DNA of 64,000 nucleotides from Gari tellinella (GCA_922989275.2 OV277867.1:5704001-5768000), one strand, 5' to 3'; shown: positions 46,496-57,754, counted from the stretch's first letter. The notes: generated by a model from the sequence alone, not told the origin. A program made the numbers and translations.

Positions 46496-47422
46496 AAGCC
46501 GGATAGTGCCACTTTTACAATTTTATATTTTTTTTTATCTTGAAAATTCAAGTTATTATCTTGAAAATTCAAGATAGTATCTTGAATTTTCAACATACTA
46601 TCTTGAATATTCAAGTTAATAACTTGAAAATTCAAGATAGTATCTTGAATTTTCAACATACTAACTTGAAAATTCAAGATACTATCTTGAAAATTCAAGA
46701 TACATGTAGTATCGTGAATTTTCAACATACTATCTTGAATATTCAAGATACTATCTTGAAAGTTCAAGATAGTATCTTGAATGTTCAACATACTTACTTG
46801 AAAATTCAAGATAGTATCTTGAATATTCAACATACTAACTTGAAAATTCAAAATAATATTTACAATTTTTTATTTTTTTTTTATCTTGAAAATTCAAGTT
46901 ATTATCTTGAAAATTCAAGATAGTATCTTGAAAATTCAAGATAGTATCTTGAATTTTCAACATACTATCTTGAATATTCAAGATAATAACTTGAAAATTC
47001 AAGATAGTATCTTGAATTTTCAACATACTAACTTGAAAATTCAAGATACTATCTTGAAAATTCAAGATGGTATCTTGATTTTTCAACATACTATCTTGAA
47101 TATTCAAGATACTATCTTGAAAATTCAAGATAGTATCTTGAATTTTCAACATACTTACTTTAAAATTCAAGATAGTATCTTGAATATTCAACATACTAAG
47201 TTGAACATTCAAGATATTATTTACAATTTTTTATTTTTTTTTTATCTTGAAAATTCAAGTTATTATCTTGAAAATACTATCTTGAATTTTCAAGTTATTA
47301 TCTTGAATATTCAAGATAGTATGTTGAAAATTCAAGATACTATCTTGAATTTTCAAGATAATAACTTGAATTTTCAAGATAATTTTTTTTTTAAATATTG
47401 TAAAAGTGGCACTATCCGGCTT
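46496..47422. mobile_element. TIR element 2 with the same minisatellite
   Basis: The ends AAGCCGGATAGTGCCACTTT and AAAGTGGCACTATCCGGCTT match element 1. The array has three blocks (46533-46855, 46883-47220 and 47245-47383), each introduced by ACAATTTTTTATTTTTTT. The right end lies 68 bases before the gene 2 terminal exon. One unit is interrupted by ACATGTAG near 46702. Confidence 0.9.
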
Positions 47423-47490
47423 CAGTGATGCTTCAGGTGGTGAAATAAATGACAATTATTGCTTAAGTAATTTTGGGGTTTTTTCTACAG

Positions 47491-48156
47491 AGGCGTGTTT
47501 ATGAGAATACAATCGAAGAAATATACCCTCGATTTACCGATGATTTGGACGAGCTTGTCCAATTGAAATCCGAAAAGAAAGTTGTTGAAACTAACAGATA
47601 TGAGATTGGAAGAAATGCTCTCTTCGTGTATACAATCCAGGCAGCCAGGCGAAAGAAGGTCGCCTTATCAACTGGCAATCACGTGACTAACTGTCTTAAC
47701 TGTTACGTCACATGTCATGAAAATTGCTCAATTCCCAAGAACGAAGACAAGCACGAATGCGTGGCAATGAATTCATCTGGTCGCTGTACACGATGCAGCG
47801 AGAAATGCCACTGGACAGCGCATGCCAACACGCCCTTCATTTGGCGATACGTCGAGGAGACAATTACGATGACATTTGCTGAGAAGCAAACGAAGTATCG
47901 CAAAATACCAGGAGAAGACATGACAGTTTCAAAGGTCCTTGACAGAATGGGAGATCATGTGGTTGACCTGAAAACACAAATACACACAAAGATGAGTGAA
48001 TTGAGAGTCAACATAAATTTGTTGAGACGAGTCTCTAGCCGACACGATTCAATGAGCGTACATGACCAGATTGAGCTACTCATCAGAAGCGAAAGGGTTA
48101 AAAGAGAGCCCAATTATGAGCTGAGGATTGAGACATTGATAGAGCTGCGAGGTTAG
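47491..48156 (+). CDS. Gene 2 terminal exon: coiled coil, Cys/His zinc region, C-terminal helix
   Basis: The exon opens after GTTTTTTCTACAG and runs 221 codons to TAG. Residues 1-45 form a charged coiled coil (RRVYENTIEEIYPRF..LDELVQLKSEKKVVE). Residues 68-111 hold eight Cys and two His in C-x2-C-x3-CH-x2-C-x10-C-x8-C-x2-C-x3-CHW-x2-H, the same spacing as gene 1 at 6864-6995. Then come YVEETIT, YRKIPGEDMTVSKVLDRM and a final helix. More than half the residues from the first Cys onward match gene 1 by eye. Unlike gene 1, the coiled coil begins at an exon border, and no G-domain exon is seen upstream. The role is unknown; a zinc-bound scaffold or partner of G-domain relatives is an inference. 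The methionine at 47473 precedes the acceptor and is not taken as a start. Confidence 0.85.
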   Translation, partial: RRVYENTIEEIYPRFTDDLDELVQLKSEKKVVETNRYEIGRNALFVYTIQAARRKKVALSTGNHVTNCLNCYVTCHENCSIPKNEDKHECVAMNSSGRCTRCSEKCHWTAHANTPFIWRYVEETITMTFAEKQTKYRKIPGEDMTVSKVLDRMGDHVVDLKTQIHTKMSELRVNINLLRRVSSRHDSMSVHDQIELLIRSERVKREPNYELRIETLIELRG

Positions 48157-48258
48157 ATGCAGCACTGGCGAGGGGTAAATTTCAGACAGGACCACTAGGG
48201 CGTGTTGATAGAAGCTACAATGTTGTTGTGTTTTTTTTCTTTTCAAAAGACCTTTTCA

Positions 48259-48264
48259 ATTAAA
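48259..48264 (+). promoter_or_regulatory. Candidate polyadenylation signal of gene 2
   Basis: ATTAAA, the commonest variant signal, about 100 bases past the stop codon. Confidence 0.4.
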
Positions 48265-48430
48265 GTTCATCAGACTTTGAAGCTCAATATTAATTAAGCT
48301 TGTATGATTTCTCAAAGGAAACCCAGTTCTATGGTTCATACCGATAGTTGTTTATGAAAGGACGTTCAACCAATTGTACCTTAACTCTTTGCATGCTAGT
48401 GGCGGATATATCTGCCACAGTGATGCCTTT

Positions 48431-48840
48431 GCAAACAGTTTGAATCCAGATGAGACGCCGCGTAACTCGGCGTCTCATAGACTCGAACTCAGTTTGTAAT
48501 ATATTTAGACTGAGTATTTAATTTTCATTCTGGATCTAGATATATTTCGCTTTTGCTGTTTTCAGGGGTGTCTAGCCTGCCCTGGAATATCTGTTTAAGT
48601 GTTGGATATCTTGATGATTATTCTGGTGTGGAAATCTCTCACTGCGTCATGTAGGGTTTATAATATTTTAGTACATGTATTTTAAAAGAATATGTTTCTT
48701 TAATCTGCTATTGAGCTGCTTTCGTCTCTGCATATTTAACCGTTAACCTGCTAATCCCGATTTTATTACAATCTGCAAACGGTTCAGATCCAGATAAGAC
48801 GCTTAGTCAGGCAGCGTTTCATCTTGATACAAACTGTTTG
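48431..48840. repeat. Two hairpin MITE cores
   Basis: Cores at 48431-48497 (GAATCCAGATGAGACGCCG arm) and 48775-48840 (GATCCAGATAAGACGC arm). Both have flanks resembling TTAACCCTTTGCATGC and GTCAAACAG / GCAGACGACAA phrases. Confidence 0.75.
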
Positions 48841-48974
48841 ACACTCGTCTTTGGTTTTCTATAATTAAAAATTGCATAAATCTGAATGTTACGAAATTTG
48901 TAGACGACAATTTCAAAGGAGTCGATATTATAGCAGGATAAGGGTTAAAACTATAGAACATTTATGTATGTAAT

Positions 48975-49072
48975 ACTTTAATGAAGGGCCTCATGGAGGA
49001 TTAGTCATTAGACTGAATGGGTTACCCTCGTTAAATAAAGTCATTCATTCATTCATTCATCAAGATCCAAAC
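48975..49072 (+). repeat. Non-LTR 3' tail with ATTC microsatellite
   Basis: GGGTTACCCTCGTTAAATAAAG followed by (TCAT)n resembles the 3' end of a LINE or SINE. No coding part is attached. Confidence 0.5.
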
Positions 49073-49412
49073 TGGTTGACATTTGAACATGTTTTGAAAA
49101 GAAATTTAGAAAGTTCTTCATTTAGAACAATAGCAGACTACAAATGGTGTAAACGAAAAAAATTACCCAGCATGCAAAGAGTTAAGCTGCCACGTGTCAT
49201 CAGCATTGAGTATTATGCTAAGTGGTTGAAAGAGATAGCGTTAATGCTATACTTTCTTCGTAACCTTATATTAGTATCTTTGTTAATGGGAATCATTTTG
49301 GTACCATTTGTTTTACACTGTATTTTCTCTTAATGCATTGAACAATGAACATGCTGCAGAAAAATGATTCAAAAGAAGAGAATGTCTTACCCCGGGTACA
49401 TTACATTTTTTG

Positions 49413-49468
49413 CAAAACATTTGGATCCTGACGTAATGCGGCGTCTTATCAGGATCCAAACTGTTTGA
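49413..49468. repeat. Truncated hairpin core
   Basis: The left arm is shortened (AAACATTTGGATCCTGACG) and the right arm complete (CGTCTTATCAGGATCCAAAC). Confidence 0.7.
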
Positions 49469-49600
49469 CCTTCATTTCAATATTTCTTAAGTCAAAATAC
49501 CTTTGATTAAAACACAACAACAAATGCAGACGACAATTGTTGAAAATTGATGACGTTATGGCAGTGTAAGGGTTAAAACAGAATCTTGAACATTACACTA

Positions 49601-49850
49601 TACAGAGGAGAAAGCGTTATTCTTTCCCGTTTAAACGCAAACGTACGCAAACGCAAAGCACTAAAACGTAAAAAAGTACAACTTTTGGACAATTCTGATA
49701 ATTCATGTTTAGCTTAGTGGCAAACAGTTTGGTGCCTGATCAGACGCCGGGTTATCCGGCGTCTAATCAGGCTCCAAACTTTTTGCATCGGAACTAACAG
49801 TTTTAGCGTAAACGCGTTTATTGGGAAAGAATAACGTTTTCTCCACTGTA
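49601..49850. mobile_element. MITE family A, copy 5
   Basis: 250 bp; ends TACAGAGGAGAAAGCG and CGTTTTCTCCACTGTA. Confidence 0.9.
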
Positions 49851-50061
49851 CATAAACTTTCTATTTAGAGCACAGTGTAGAGACTATGTCAGTCCTGCCA
49901 ATAGTGATATTGCCTACCTTATTTATCCAGGTTTAAGAAATAAACCCCGTTCTTTTATATTCAAAAAGTTCAGTTGTCAGTAGACAGAGATACAATGTAA
50001 CACGATAAATACATTCAAATTAACCCTATTTATCCTGCAGATCACGGCTTGACTTGTATTT

Positions 50062-52595
50062 GCAAACAGATTTGATTCAGGCCAGACGTCACGTAACGCT
50101 GCCTCTGATCTGAATCAAAACTCTTTGATACGCGTCTTTATGTTTCCTTAAATGTATAAATATATTTTTGCAGACGACAATGACTAGGTGCTCAAGAGAA
50201 ACAAGTATTATCTAATTTTAACTCCCCCCCCCCCCCAACTTTAAAATAGAAAGTTCCAATCTTTAATTAAGTCTTTCCATTTTTTGACTATTGAGGGATC
50301 GTATTGCAGTATGTTGCAGAATGTCAAACAGTGCACACCAGCCTCTTCAATGTAATGACGTCATCAAGTTTAAACATTTGTCGTCTAATTTTACTTTTAT
50401 ATTTAAATGTTAGGTAATTTGACTTAAGAAATATTGAAATAAGTGTCCATAAGTTTGGATCCAGATAAGACGCCGCGCTACGCGATGTCTGATCAGGATC
50501 CGACCTTTTTGCAAATAACTATTGTACTCGTGGTACATGTAAGGCAGTGAATGGTATGATGTTAACTGCAGCTAGTTTGTCTTATGGCTAGTAGGTATTT
50601 GTTATAGTATGTAGTTTAAATTGCATAGTTTGCTGATACGTTTGCAGTGCTGTTAATATGAACATGTATTTTCCTTTACATCAGATTTGTTTTTCCGCAT
50701 TTGAGTTTGTTTTAAAATAGAGGGTTTTGAGGCAAAACTGTAATCAGGCTACACTTTTTGAACATGAACAATGTTTTGGCTAAATCAGGTGACTCTATGT
50801 CGACTGAGCACTTTTGACATTTTTACTTCAAAATGCACACCTTTTCAACGTCCTAGCAATATGCTCAGTACAATTAAGAAAAAGAAATAGTGCACTTGAA
50901 ATTATTTCAACGATAGATTCGGTTTCTACTAGATGTTTTTATCCTTTTGTTCTATGTGTATATAAAATACAATGTATATTGTAATGGACGTTAGATCCAT
51001 ATCCTGCTAATCGCGAAAGCTCACGAAGGGAATCTGTGAACAATTTAGATCTAGATCATAGCCAACTAACACGGGTTCTGGTCAGGATTCAAACTGCCAC
51101 GTTTTAAGTTCGATATACGATAATGTTCAATTTCTAAATAATTAAATTTAAAAGTAGAAATATTAGTTAGGCTCAAGAAAGTTTGAGATACCGGGTTCAA
51201 CTGCATTTTTGTTTTCTTCATTCGAAAGCTGTAAATTTCAAATTTAATACCAATTACAGTAAATAACAATTATGAAGCCTAATATGGTACAGCAGGATAA
51301 GGGCCAAAGGTTATAGAAATGATGTGTTATGTAATTGTAAATATGAATCGTAACCATTTTATGTCATTTGTAACAATTGTTATGTGAATCGTAACCATTT
51401 TTATACTAATTGCTATATATCTTCTAGATCTATGCCACTTTACAAAAATGATTTGTAAATATGTAAATGTTTAGCAAATACAATATAGTTAAGTAAACAG
51501 GGCAGACCCTGATCAGACAGCTACTTCAGGAACCCTCAGATTACCCGGGCCTATATTGTTTGAAAATATGAACATAGACAAATTTCCAATAAAGAAAGTG
51601 ACAATGATTGTTAAACTAGTTTAACCACTTTACTGTCTTAACCCGAATAAAATGGTTATTTACAGTCTAGATCCTGCTCAGACGCCGCGTAATGCGCCGG
51701 GCGTCTGGTCAGGACCCAAGATGTTTGAAACTACATATAATTTTTCTAAGGTATAATTACATTACCCGGTAAACATGTTGAGAAATAAAAGCAGACTATA
51801 ATAGTTTTAACTTGATTACGTTTTGACAGTAAAGGCCATTGTTCTAAATAACCAGTGCAACTAAACTGGAATTTTCCAACTGTGTTTATCCGTATCTGAC
51901 TCGGAGTCACTCAGCCAAACTTATTGATACTCGAATGAAAATGCTTTGTGATGAAAGACTGAACAATTTAAAAACAAACTTAATTGACATAACGAATATA
52001 AATCTAGGCAATATCTAATGACAAGAGAGGAGTCAACACTAGCAAATAGAAAACAGATAGATCTATACACGTACGTGTGTGTGACAGTGTGTCTGTTTGT
52101 TGTGAGGATGTCCGTTAACAATAATTTGTACTATGCGTTCTAACTTTGCTGTGTAAATAGAATAATGATCATTGCAATTGGTAAAAGTATTATGGCCATT
52201 TCGCTAAACATGTTCAGTTAACTTCCTTTCAACTTAGAGAATCCAAATTCTGCTAATCTTATATGTGTCCTTCTTATACACACTCGCCGACTTTGACTCT
52301 GAGGTAATTGCTACAACAAAAATATATTTAGAATTTTTCACTCGGAGGTAGTTGCTACAACAAAAATATATTTAGATATAAAGAGGAATTGTCTCTTCTC
52401 TTAAAGAGACGGAAAACCAGGTGGTAAAGTGACAATTAAAACAAAGTGATCAGGATAAAAGAAAAGATTACATGTTATTGTGCTGAGTGGTTAACCCATT
52501 CAGTGCCAAGGCCGTATTCAGTGGTGTTTGCAAGCATTTAGGGTCCTGATCAGACGCCGCGTAACGCGGCGTCTGATCAGGATCCAAAATGTTTG
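50062..52595. repeat. Cluster of five hairpin cores in unannotated sequence
   Basis: Cores at 50062-50128, 50450-50513, 51495-51561, 51661-51728 and 52529-52595. The last is the best preserved (TCCTGATCAGACGCCGCG / CGCGGCGTCTGATCAGGATC). Typical MITE flanks (CAATATTTCTGAAGTCAAAA, AGCAGACGACAA) surround most of them. A C-homopolymer is at 50224-50236, and a short direct repeat (GCTACAACAAAAATATATTT) lies at about 52310-52380. No gene in this interval. Confidence 0.75.
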
Positions 52596-52818
52596 GCCCT
52601 CATTTCAATATTTCTGAAGTCAAAATACGTGAAATTTATATTTGAGAACTAAAAGCAGACGACAATTTTTTTAAGCAGATGGTGTAATGTCAGTTAAGGT
52701 GTTAAAGACAACAAACATAACGCAATCACGCTTATTTAAAACAATTGATATTTCGTTTTTAAAAGAATAAAAAAAATTCTTATAAAAACTTAGTGAGTCA
52801 CTTGGTACACATAATACT

Positions 52819-53042
52819 TAACCCATTTGTGCCCACGATCCCATATATGGGACATAGGCAAACAGTGTAGACTCTGATCAGACGCCCCATAATGCGGCGT
52901 CTGATCAGAGTCTACACTGTTTGCTGATATGAATTTCAATATAAAACAAAATGAAAATGAAAATATGACCAGGCATCCCTTTGATAAAAAATGGACTAAT
53001 CCTATATTAACATGGCGGAATCCACTGGGCGTAAATGGGTTA
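52819..53042. mobile_element. Hairpin MITE with TTAACCCATTTG ends
   Basis: The 224-bp element is bounded by TTAACCCATTTGTGCCC and GGGCGTAAATGGGTTAA. Its central palindrome at 52858-52923 has arms GCAAACAGTGTAGACTCTGA and is nearly perfect. Confidence 0.85.
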
Positions 53043-53093
53043 ATCAGTCGCACAGGATGTCATTTTGGGTAAATTTGCATCCTGCAAAGTTTC

Positions 53094-53284
53094 CAGGACT
53101 CCAGATAAGGTGAGTCTTTCAAATACTAAATTCGTCATGTCTGCATTAAACCTTATGAAGTGAATACTCATTAGAGTTGTCTCTTTGAGACGATTCTAAT
53201 GAGAAGTTATACTGTAGGATTTGGTGCTGACAAGAAGGAGAAAATGTTGGATTTGTTCAGTTTTCTCTCTCTTATCTGGAGTCA
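53094..53284. mobile_element. MITE family E, copy 1 (CAGGACTCCAGATAA ends)
   Basis: CAGGACTCCAGATAA and CTTATCTGGAGTC are inverted ends. The centre has a CTCATTAGA.TTGTCTC / GAGACGATTCTAATGAG hairpin. A diverged copy is at 58280-58472. Confidence 0.75.
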
Positions 53285-53822
53285 TGGATTCACTTTTATT
53301 TTCAAAACAACGTCTTCCGCTTTTTGAAATGTGAACAACTAACATTTTATATTTGCGATAAGAAATAACAATTAATTGAAAATTTGAGTTTTATGGATAC
53401 CTTACCGTACTACTTAAGATATGACAAACCTGTAAAGACCCTAATCAGAAATAGGTTTTTTGTAAGTTTAAGTTAATACCGTGTGTGCATATTGTTTGGT
53501 CACTACAACATTTTTTTGTGAACAGTATGTTATTCCTTCTTGTATTTTTACATATATGTATTAAACAAGCGAGTGTTTATATTTGTTTGTTTTTTATTCC
53601 CAAGGACAATTTAGACATAACATCTTGTGTTTTGTTCATATTCAGTTTTCTGCTCAAGATTAACCCCTTCACTGCCTAGGTCACTGCCAATGCCTAGGTC
53701 ACACATTCACGGACGAGCCTCCCGGACGGCTACGGATTCAATCCGGCAGCATCCGTAATAATCCGTAAAAGCTCGTACAGACCCGTGCCTGAACCTTGAT
53801 CATCCGTAGGTGTGGTTCCACA

Positions 53823-53862
53823 CCGTACTGGTTTTTTGAACATGTTCAAAAAACCAGTACGG
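53823..53862. repeat. Perfect 40-bp palindrome in the Harbinger subterminal zone
   Basis: CCGTACTGGTTTTTTGAACA followed by its exact complement. Confidence 0.85.
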
Positions 53863-54403
53863 ATCAAACTCCGTACTGGTCCGTGCTAAACCGTATCGAG
53901 CCCGTGTAAATCCGTACCAAAACGTAGCTAAACCGTTCTAACCCGTACTGGTCCGTAAACACCTGACAGAGTGTCACAGTACGGATTGCTACGGACCAGT
54001 ACGGGTTAAGTACGGTTCAATACGGCTTTCTACGGCTGTGTACGGGGAGACTTAGTACACGAAAACGGACTAATACGGTTCAAACAGGACGTCTACGGTC
54101 CGATACGTTTCAACACGGATAGTGCCGGATTAATACGTCTTGCTTCGGACTGACACGGTCACTTAAGTTCTAGATCGGAGTAGTACGGTTCAGTACGGGT
54201 TTTATCTTAATTTCAGGCGGATAATTAAATTGAAAACACATCTAAATATACTTGTGTGAAAAAACATTTCCTTTTCTCAGTGTTTATGGTCTTCTTTGAT
54301 TGTGGACGCAATAATGAGCGATAGAAGACATGATCTGTTGTTGGTTTTGGTGGCAATTAAACGAGGTGCTCTAAAAGTATTTCTTTCGTGTTAGAACTAA
54401 ATA

Positions 54404-55032
54404 GAGGCAAGAGAGGAGATGGTGGATGAGAGTCTGGTTTCATAGAAGACAGCTTCGTGGCCAATATGATACATTAATGAATGAAATAAGGATAGAAATC
54501 CAAGAGGCATTCAGAAACTTTGTAAGTGTAGATGCACAGTTGTTCGCGGAGCTTCTTGAAAGACTTTGCCCGAGGATAGCAAAGGAATACCCTTGTTATA
54601 GAAAAGCCGTCAGCCCAAGGATAATACTTGCAATAACTTTGAGGCACCTTGCAAAAGGGGACAGTTACAGGTCACTGATGTATGGATTTAGGGTAGCACA
54701 CCACATCATATGAGCCATTATGAAAGAAGGATGCAAGGCTTGTATCGAGGAATACATGGAAGAGGTTGTAACCACTCTTTCCACTCCTGAAAAATGGCTG
54801 GAAGAGGCACGCCAGTTCTAGGAAAGATGGAACTTCCCACATGTTCTAGGTGCACTAGATAGAAAACACGTGGACATCAAACAGTCGAAGGGTGGTGGAT
54901 CGCTGTACTTTAACTATATGTAAAGGTTAAAACAATTCAATAGTTCTGGTTGCCCTTGTGGACGCTGACTATAAATTCCTCTTGGTAAATGTGGGTGCAG
55001 AAAGCGGGTGTTCGGATGCACGGAGTTAATCG
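54404..55032 (+). pseudogene. Broken Harbinger (HARBI1-like, DDE_Tnp_4) transposase
   Basis: The first frame (54426-54713, opening upstream at about 54404 with RRWWMRVWFHRRQL) gives VSVDAQLFAELLERLCPRI, YPCYRKAVSPRIILAITLRH and LMYGFRVAHHII. These fit the N-terminal part of HARBI1/ALP1-like transposases. After a TGA it continues as ACIEEYMEEVVTTLSTPEKW, TAG, and then [19 protein letters not shown] with the first catalytic Asp. YFNYM follows, then a frameshift and VALVDADYKFLLVNVGAESG with the second Asp. At least two stops and one frameshift inactivate it, and the third acidic residue is not seen. The intact family protein is about 350-400 residues. Confidence 0.85.
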
Positions 55033-55132
55033 ACGTCTCACTTGGATCAAAATTGTCGGCAAATGTGTTTTTTAAGAAATCGCTCATAAATCGGGGACCA
55101 CAATGGAAATAAGAGGAAAATGCCGTTCTATC

Positions 55133-55935
55133 GGTGATTTTGGTGACCAAAGGTCGTGAGTTCGATCCCCCGCCGGACCAGCGGTCTGACCAGGGGATTT
55201 TTTCTGAATCCCCGATGATGTACAGGAATGTTTTTTGAAACTTTGAAACTTTGAAACTTTATTGAAATATATCTTTATTAGGTCCACTATCGTGGACAGC
55301 ATTAACATTTATACAAATAGAACCTCAATAGAGAGGTCATTAGTTGAGAATACGCCAATTCATTTGAAATTTTTATAATTTATAATAAAGCCTAAATAAA
55401 AAGTATTTCTTATGAATAAAGAGATGTTTCCAAAATTTGTTCCATATAGTCATACATATCACCTGACAGTTTAGATCGTGATCAGTTCCTAGGGAACTCG
55501 GCCTCTGATCATAGTCTATGCTGCCTCGGGTTCACTCTTTCAATTTGTATATTGGTGTTTCATAATAATTATCAAGTAGTATCGAGGTTACATGTACATG
55601 GAAGAAGAAAGCATACAGGTATAACTCTACCAAATAGGATAAATAAATAAATAAATACTTGGTTCATTTTTGCCAACAGTAATGCTGGGGTACCCATATG
55701 ATATGCTTCCCCAGCTAGACGAAAGCAAGACATGTACCGCGAATTGCTTCTCTCCACCAGGGGTTTAAATGGGTACCTGTGAAGTGTCTGAGTCGGTACC
55801 GCGGCTGTATTTGACCGCGCCATATGTTAGCAGTGCTCAATATTGTAGGCAAGATGGCTCAATAATCAGGGGAGTAAATGTACAGTCGGCTGAGCGGTCA
55901 TTCGGACTGAAAGTAGACTTTAACTTGGTATATTA
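55133..55935 (+). mobile_element. tRNA-derived SINE split by a ~470-bp insertion
   Basis: The head (55133-55230: GTCGTGAGTTCGATCCCCC, GACCAGCGGTCTGACCAGG, AATCCCCGATGATG) and the tail (55705-55935: AGCAAGACATGTACCGCG, GCCATATGTTAGCA, CAAGATGGCTCAA) match the contiguous copy at 5965-6310. The interruption contains (GAAACTTT)n at 55236-55262 and a weak hairpin core at 55465-55524. Confidence 0.7.
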
Positions 55936-56514
55936 TTATTTGTTTACGACAACAAAATTGTGTTCATTAAAATGGTAAGGTATCTAAAACAGGTGCCTGC
56001 TTAAAGAAAATTGAAAGTACTACAGAAAACCCGCGCAATGGCTTTCTAATCTACGTTCACCTTGCTTTGAGCTGTCAACTGTCTTTTTACAATCAGCAAG
56101 CCTTCTTTTTAGTGGTCGTGTCTGTGTAAAATGAACTTCCGCCAAACAATAATAAAAATAAGTGTTTGTGATCTCTGTGTGTGTACATCCGTATGTACCC
56201 GTAAATCTCCGCCGCAAACTGTAGTAGCCCGTACGAAATCGTATTTCACCGTAGCATACCGTATTACTCCGTGTCTATCGAGTACGGTGCTACGTATTAT
56301 TCCGTGAAAATCGGTAAAAGTCCGTGAGAAACCGTACCAATCCGTTCTGTTCCCCGACAATTAAAAGTTAATCCGCGATACTCCTCGTAACTAAACCGTA
56401 GAAACCCTTTCTGGCCCGTTCTCATACCGTATAAACTCACGGATCTATCACCGTCCGTAGCATTTTCGTCCGTACCCATCCTTGACTATCATCCGTGAAT
56501 GTGTGACCCAGGCA

Positions 56515-57754
56515 TTACCCCGAGTACGACGGTTATTTGCAAACAGTTTGTAAAGCAGCGTCTCGCCAGGATCCAAACTGTTTGACACTCGTTTCAATAT
56601 TTCAAAACGCCTTTTGATTTAAATTTGAGAAATAAAACAGACGACAATTGTTTAAAGCTAATGACGTCATGGCTGTGAAAGGGTTACGGTATCCAATGCA
56701 AAAGTCTCGTCATATCTGCAATCTTTGCAGCGCGTCAACATCGTGTAAAACATTGAACTAGAAAGGTGTTCCTTGGAACAATTGTGTCGCCTATTGTAGC
56801 TGCTGTCTCCTCTAGATGCATGACAAATAAACAGAAGTATTGAAATAAATACAAAATAAGATCTTTCGTAAAGGTAACGTAGGTTGAGACTTAGTTATTT
56901 TTATTATTCTTATTAATATACCAGATTTATAGCACTCTCTTCGCACAGAAGTTGTTCGTTAAAAAGCGCTTCACATGAAATTATATACATGTACTTACAA
57001 ATGTATAAGAAACGAAATACAATGTCCCAACTCCATACCTATTGATGCATGGTCTGTGATGTCCTTTTTCTTTCATTGAAATATATTTACCTATGCAGTT
57101 TTATGGTGGTATCTCTTATACTTTTCCCGGAAGGTTCCGAACAAGAAAGTGTACGACGCCGACGACAGACAAAGTAATCTCTAAAGTATCTTGCCATCCT
57201 ACGCAGGCGCCACAAAATACTCAACCACTCAAAAGTATACTCAGTGATAGTACTTAAAGACAGATTACAACTTAAAAGAGGAAAATAAAGGGGCTTTCCA
57301 TCTCGATTTAACAGCCACCTGCCTTATACACCGTAAACTTATTACGTACCGTATAATACATTCCCCTGTTCATATCGCTTCCCCTGTCCGTCTCTCTTAT
57401 AACACCCGAGCCCCAACAAATCGAAAAATGTTTTTTCTGAATTAACCGTTTCCTCATAGATCTAGTCCTTTTTTGGTTATCATAAAAAGGCGTAGGTTAA
57501 TGCAGGTCATACTGTGACACTGACCAAGTTGAAAAAGAAATGCATTGGTGGTAAAGACTAAAGTAGATGATGTTATAGTAATGAAACCCTTTATTTTAGG
57601 ACAAACACGATTGTGAGAGCTGAGAACACCGTGCCTGATAAGGGTCCACATTAATCCTTGCATTATCACATTTATCCTGAGTTTTTTACCCCTTCACCGC
57701 CATATTGTCGTCTGCGTCAATAGTGCTGTCTGCAATATCGTTTCAAAGCTAGAT
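56515..57754. repeat. Right part of a split hairpin MITE, then unannotated sequence
   Basis: A shortened hairpin core lies at 56539-56585, with GCAGACGACAATTGTTTAAAG-like flank (ACAGACGACAATTGTT) and TGAAAGGGTTA near 56690. From 56700 to 57690 nothing is recognised. TTTACCCCTTCACCGCC at 57686 begins another decayed MITE flank. Confidence 0.5.

Larger units (their letters stand above)
53691..56514 (+). mobile_element. PIF/Harbinger-type element with motif-rich ends
   Basis: The left TGCCTAGGTCACACATTCAC and the right complement TGCCTGGGTCACACATTCAC form a 23-bp inverted repeat (to ACGGA) with one mismatch. Both subterminal zones (53715-54200 and 56165-56490) are packed with CCGTA, TACGG and CCGTACTGG words. 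A broken Harbinger transposase lies inside. The element itself sits within a decayed hairpin MITE: TTAACCCCTTCACTGCC is on its left and TTACCCCGAGTACGACGG on its right. Confidence 0.85.

Noticed and set aside
45665..47428. Long open frames on both strands with QDSILNFQ-like repeats
   Set aside because: They are produced by a palindromic minisatellite that is open in several frames; they cross transposon ends and have no start or splice logic.
47473..47490. Methionine start of gene 2 at 47473
   Set aside because: It lies in the pyrimidine tract before the TTTCTACAG acceptor, and the homologous gene is multi-exon.
48431..52923. CRISPR-like spaced palindromes
   Set aside because: Repeats are diverged, irregularly spaced eukaryotic MITE hairpins with their own flanks; no cas genes and not prokaryotic DNA.
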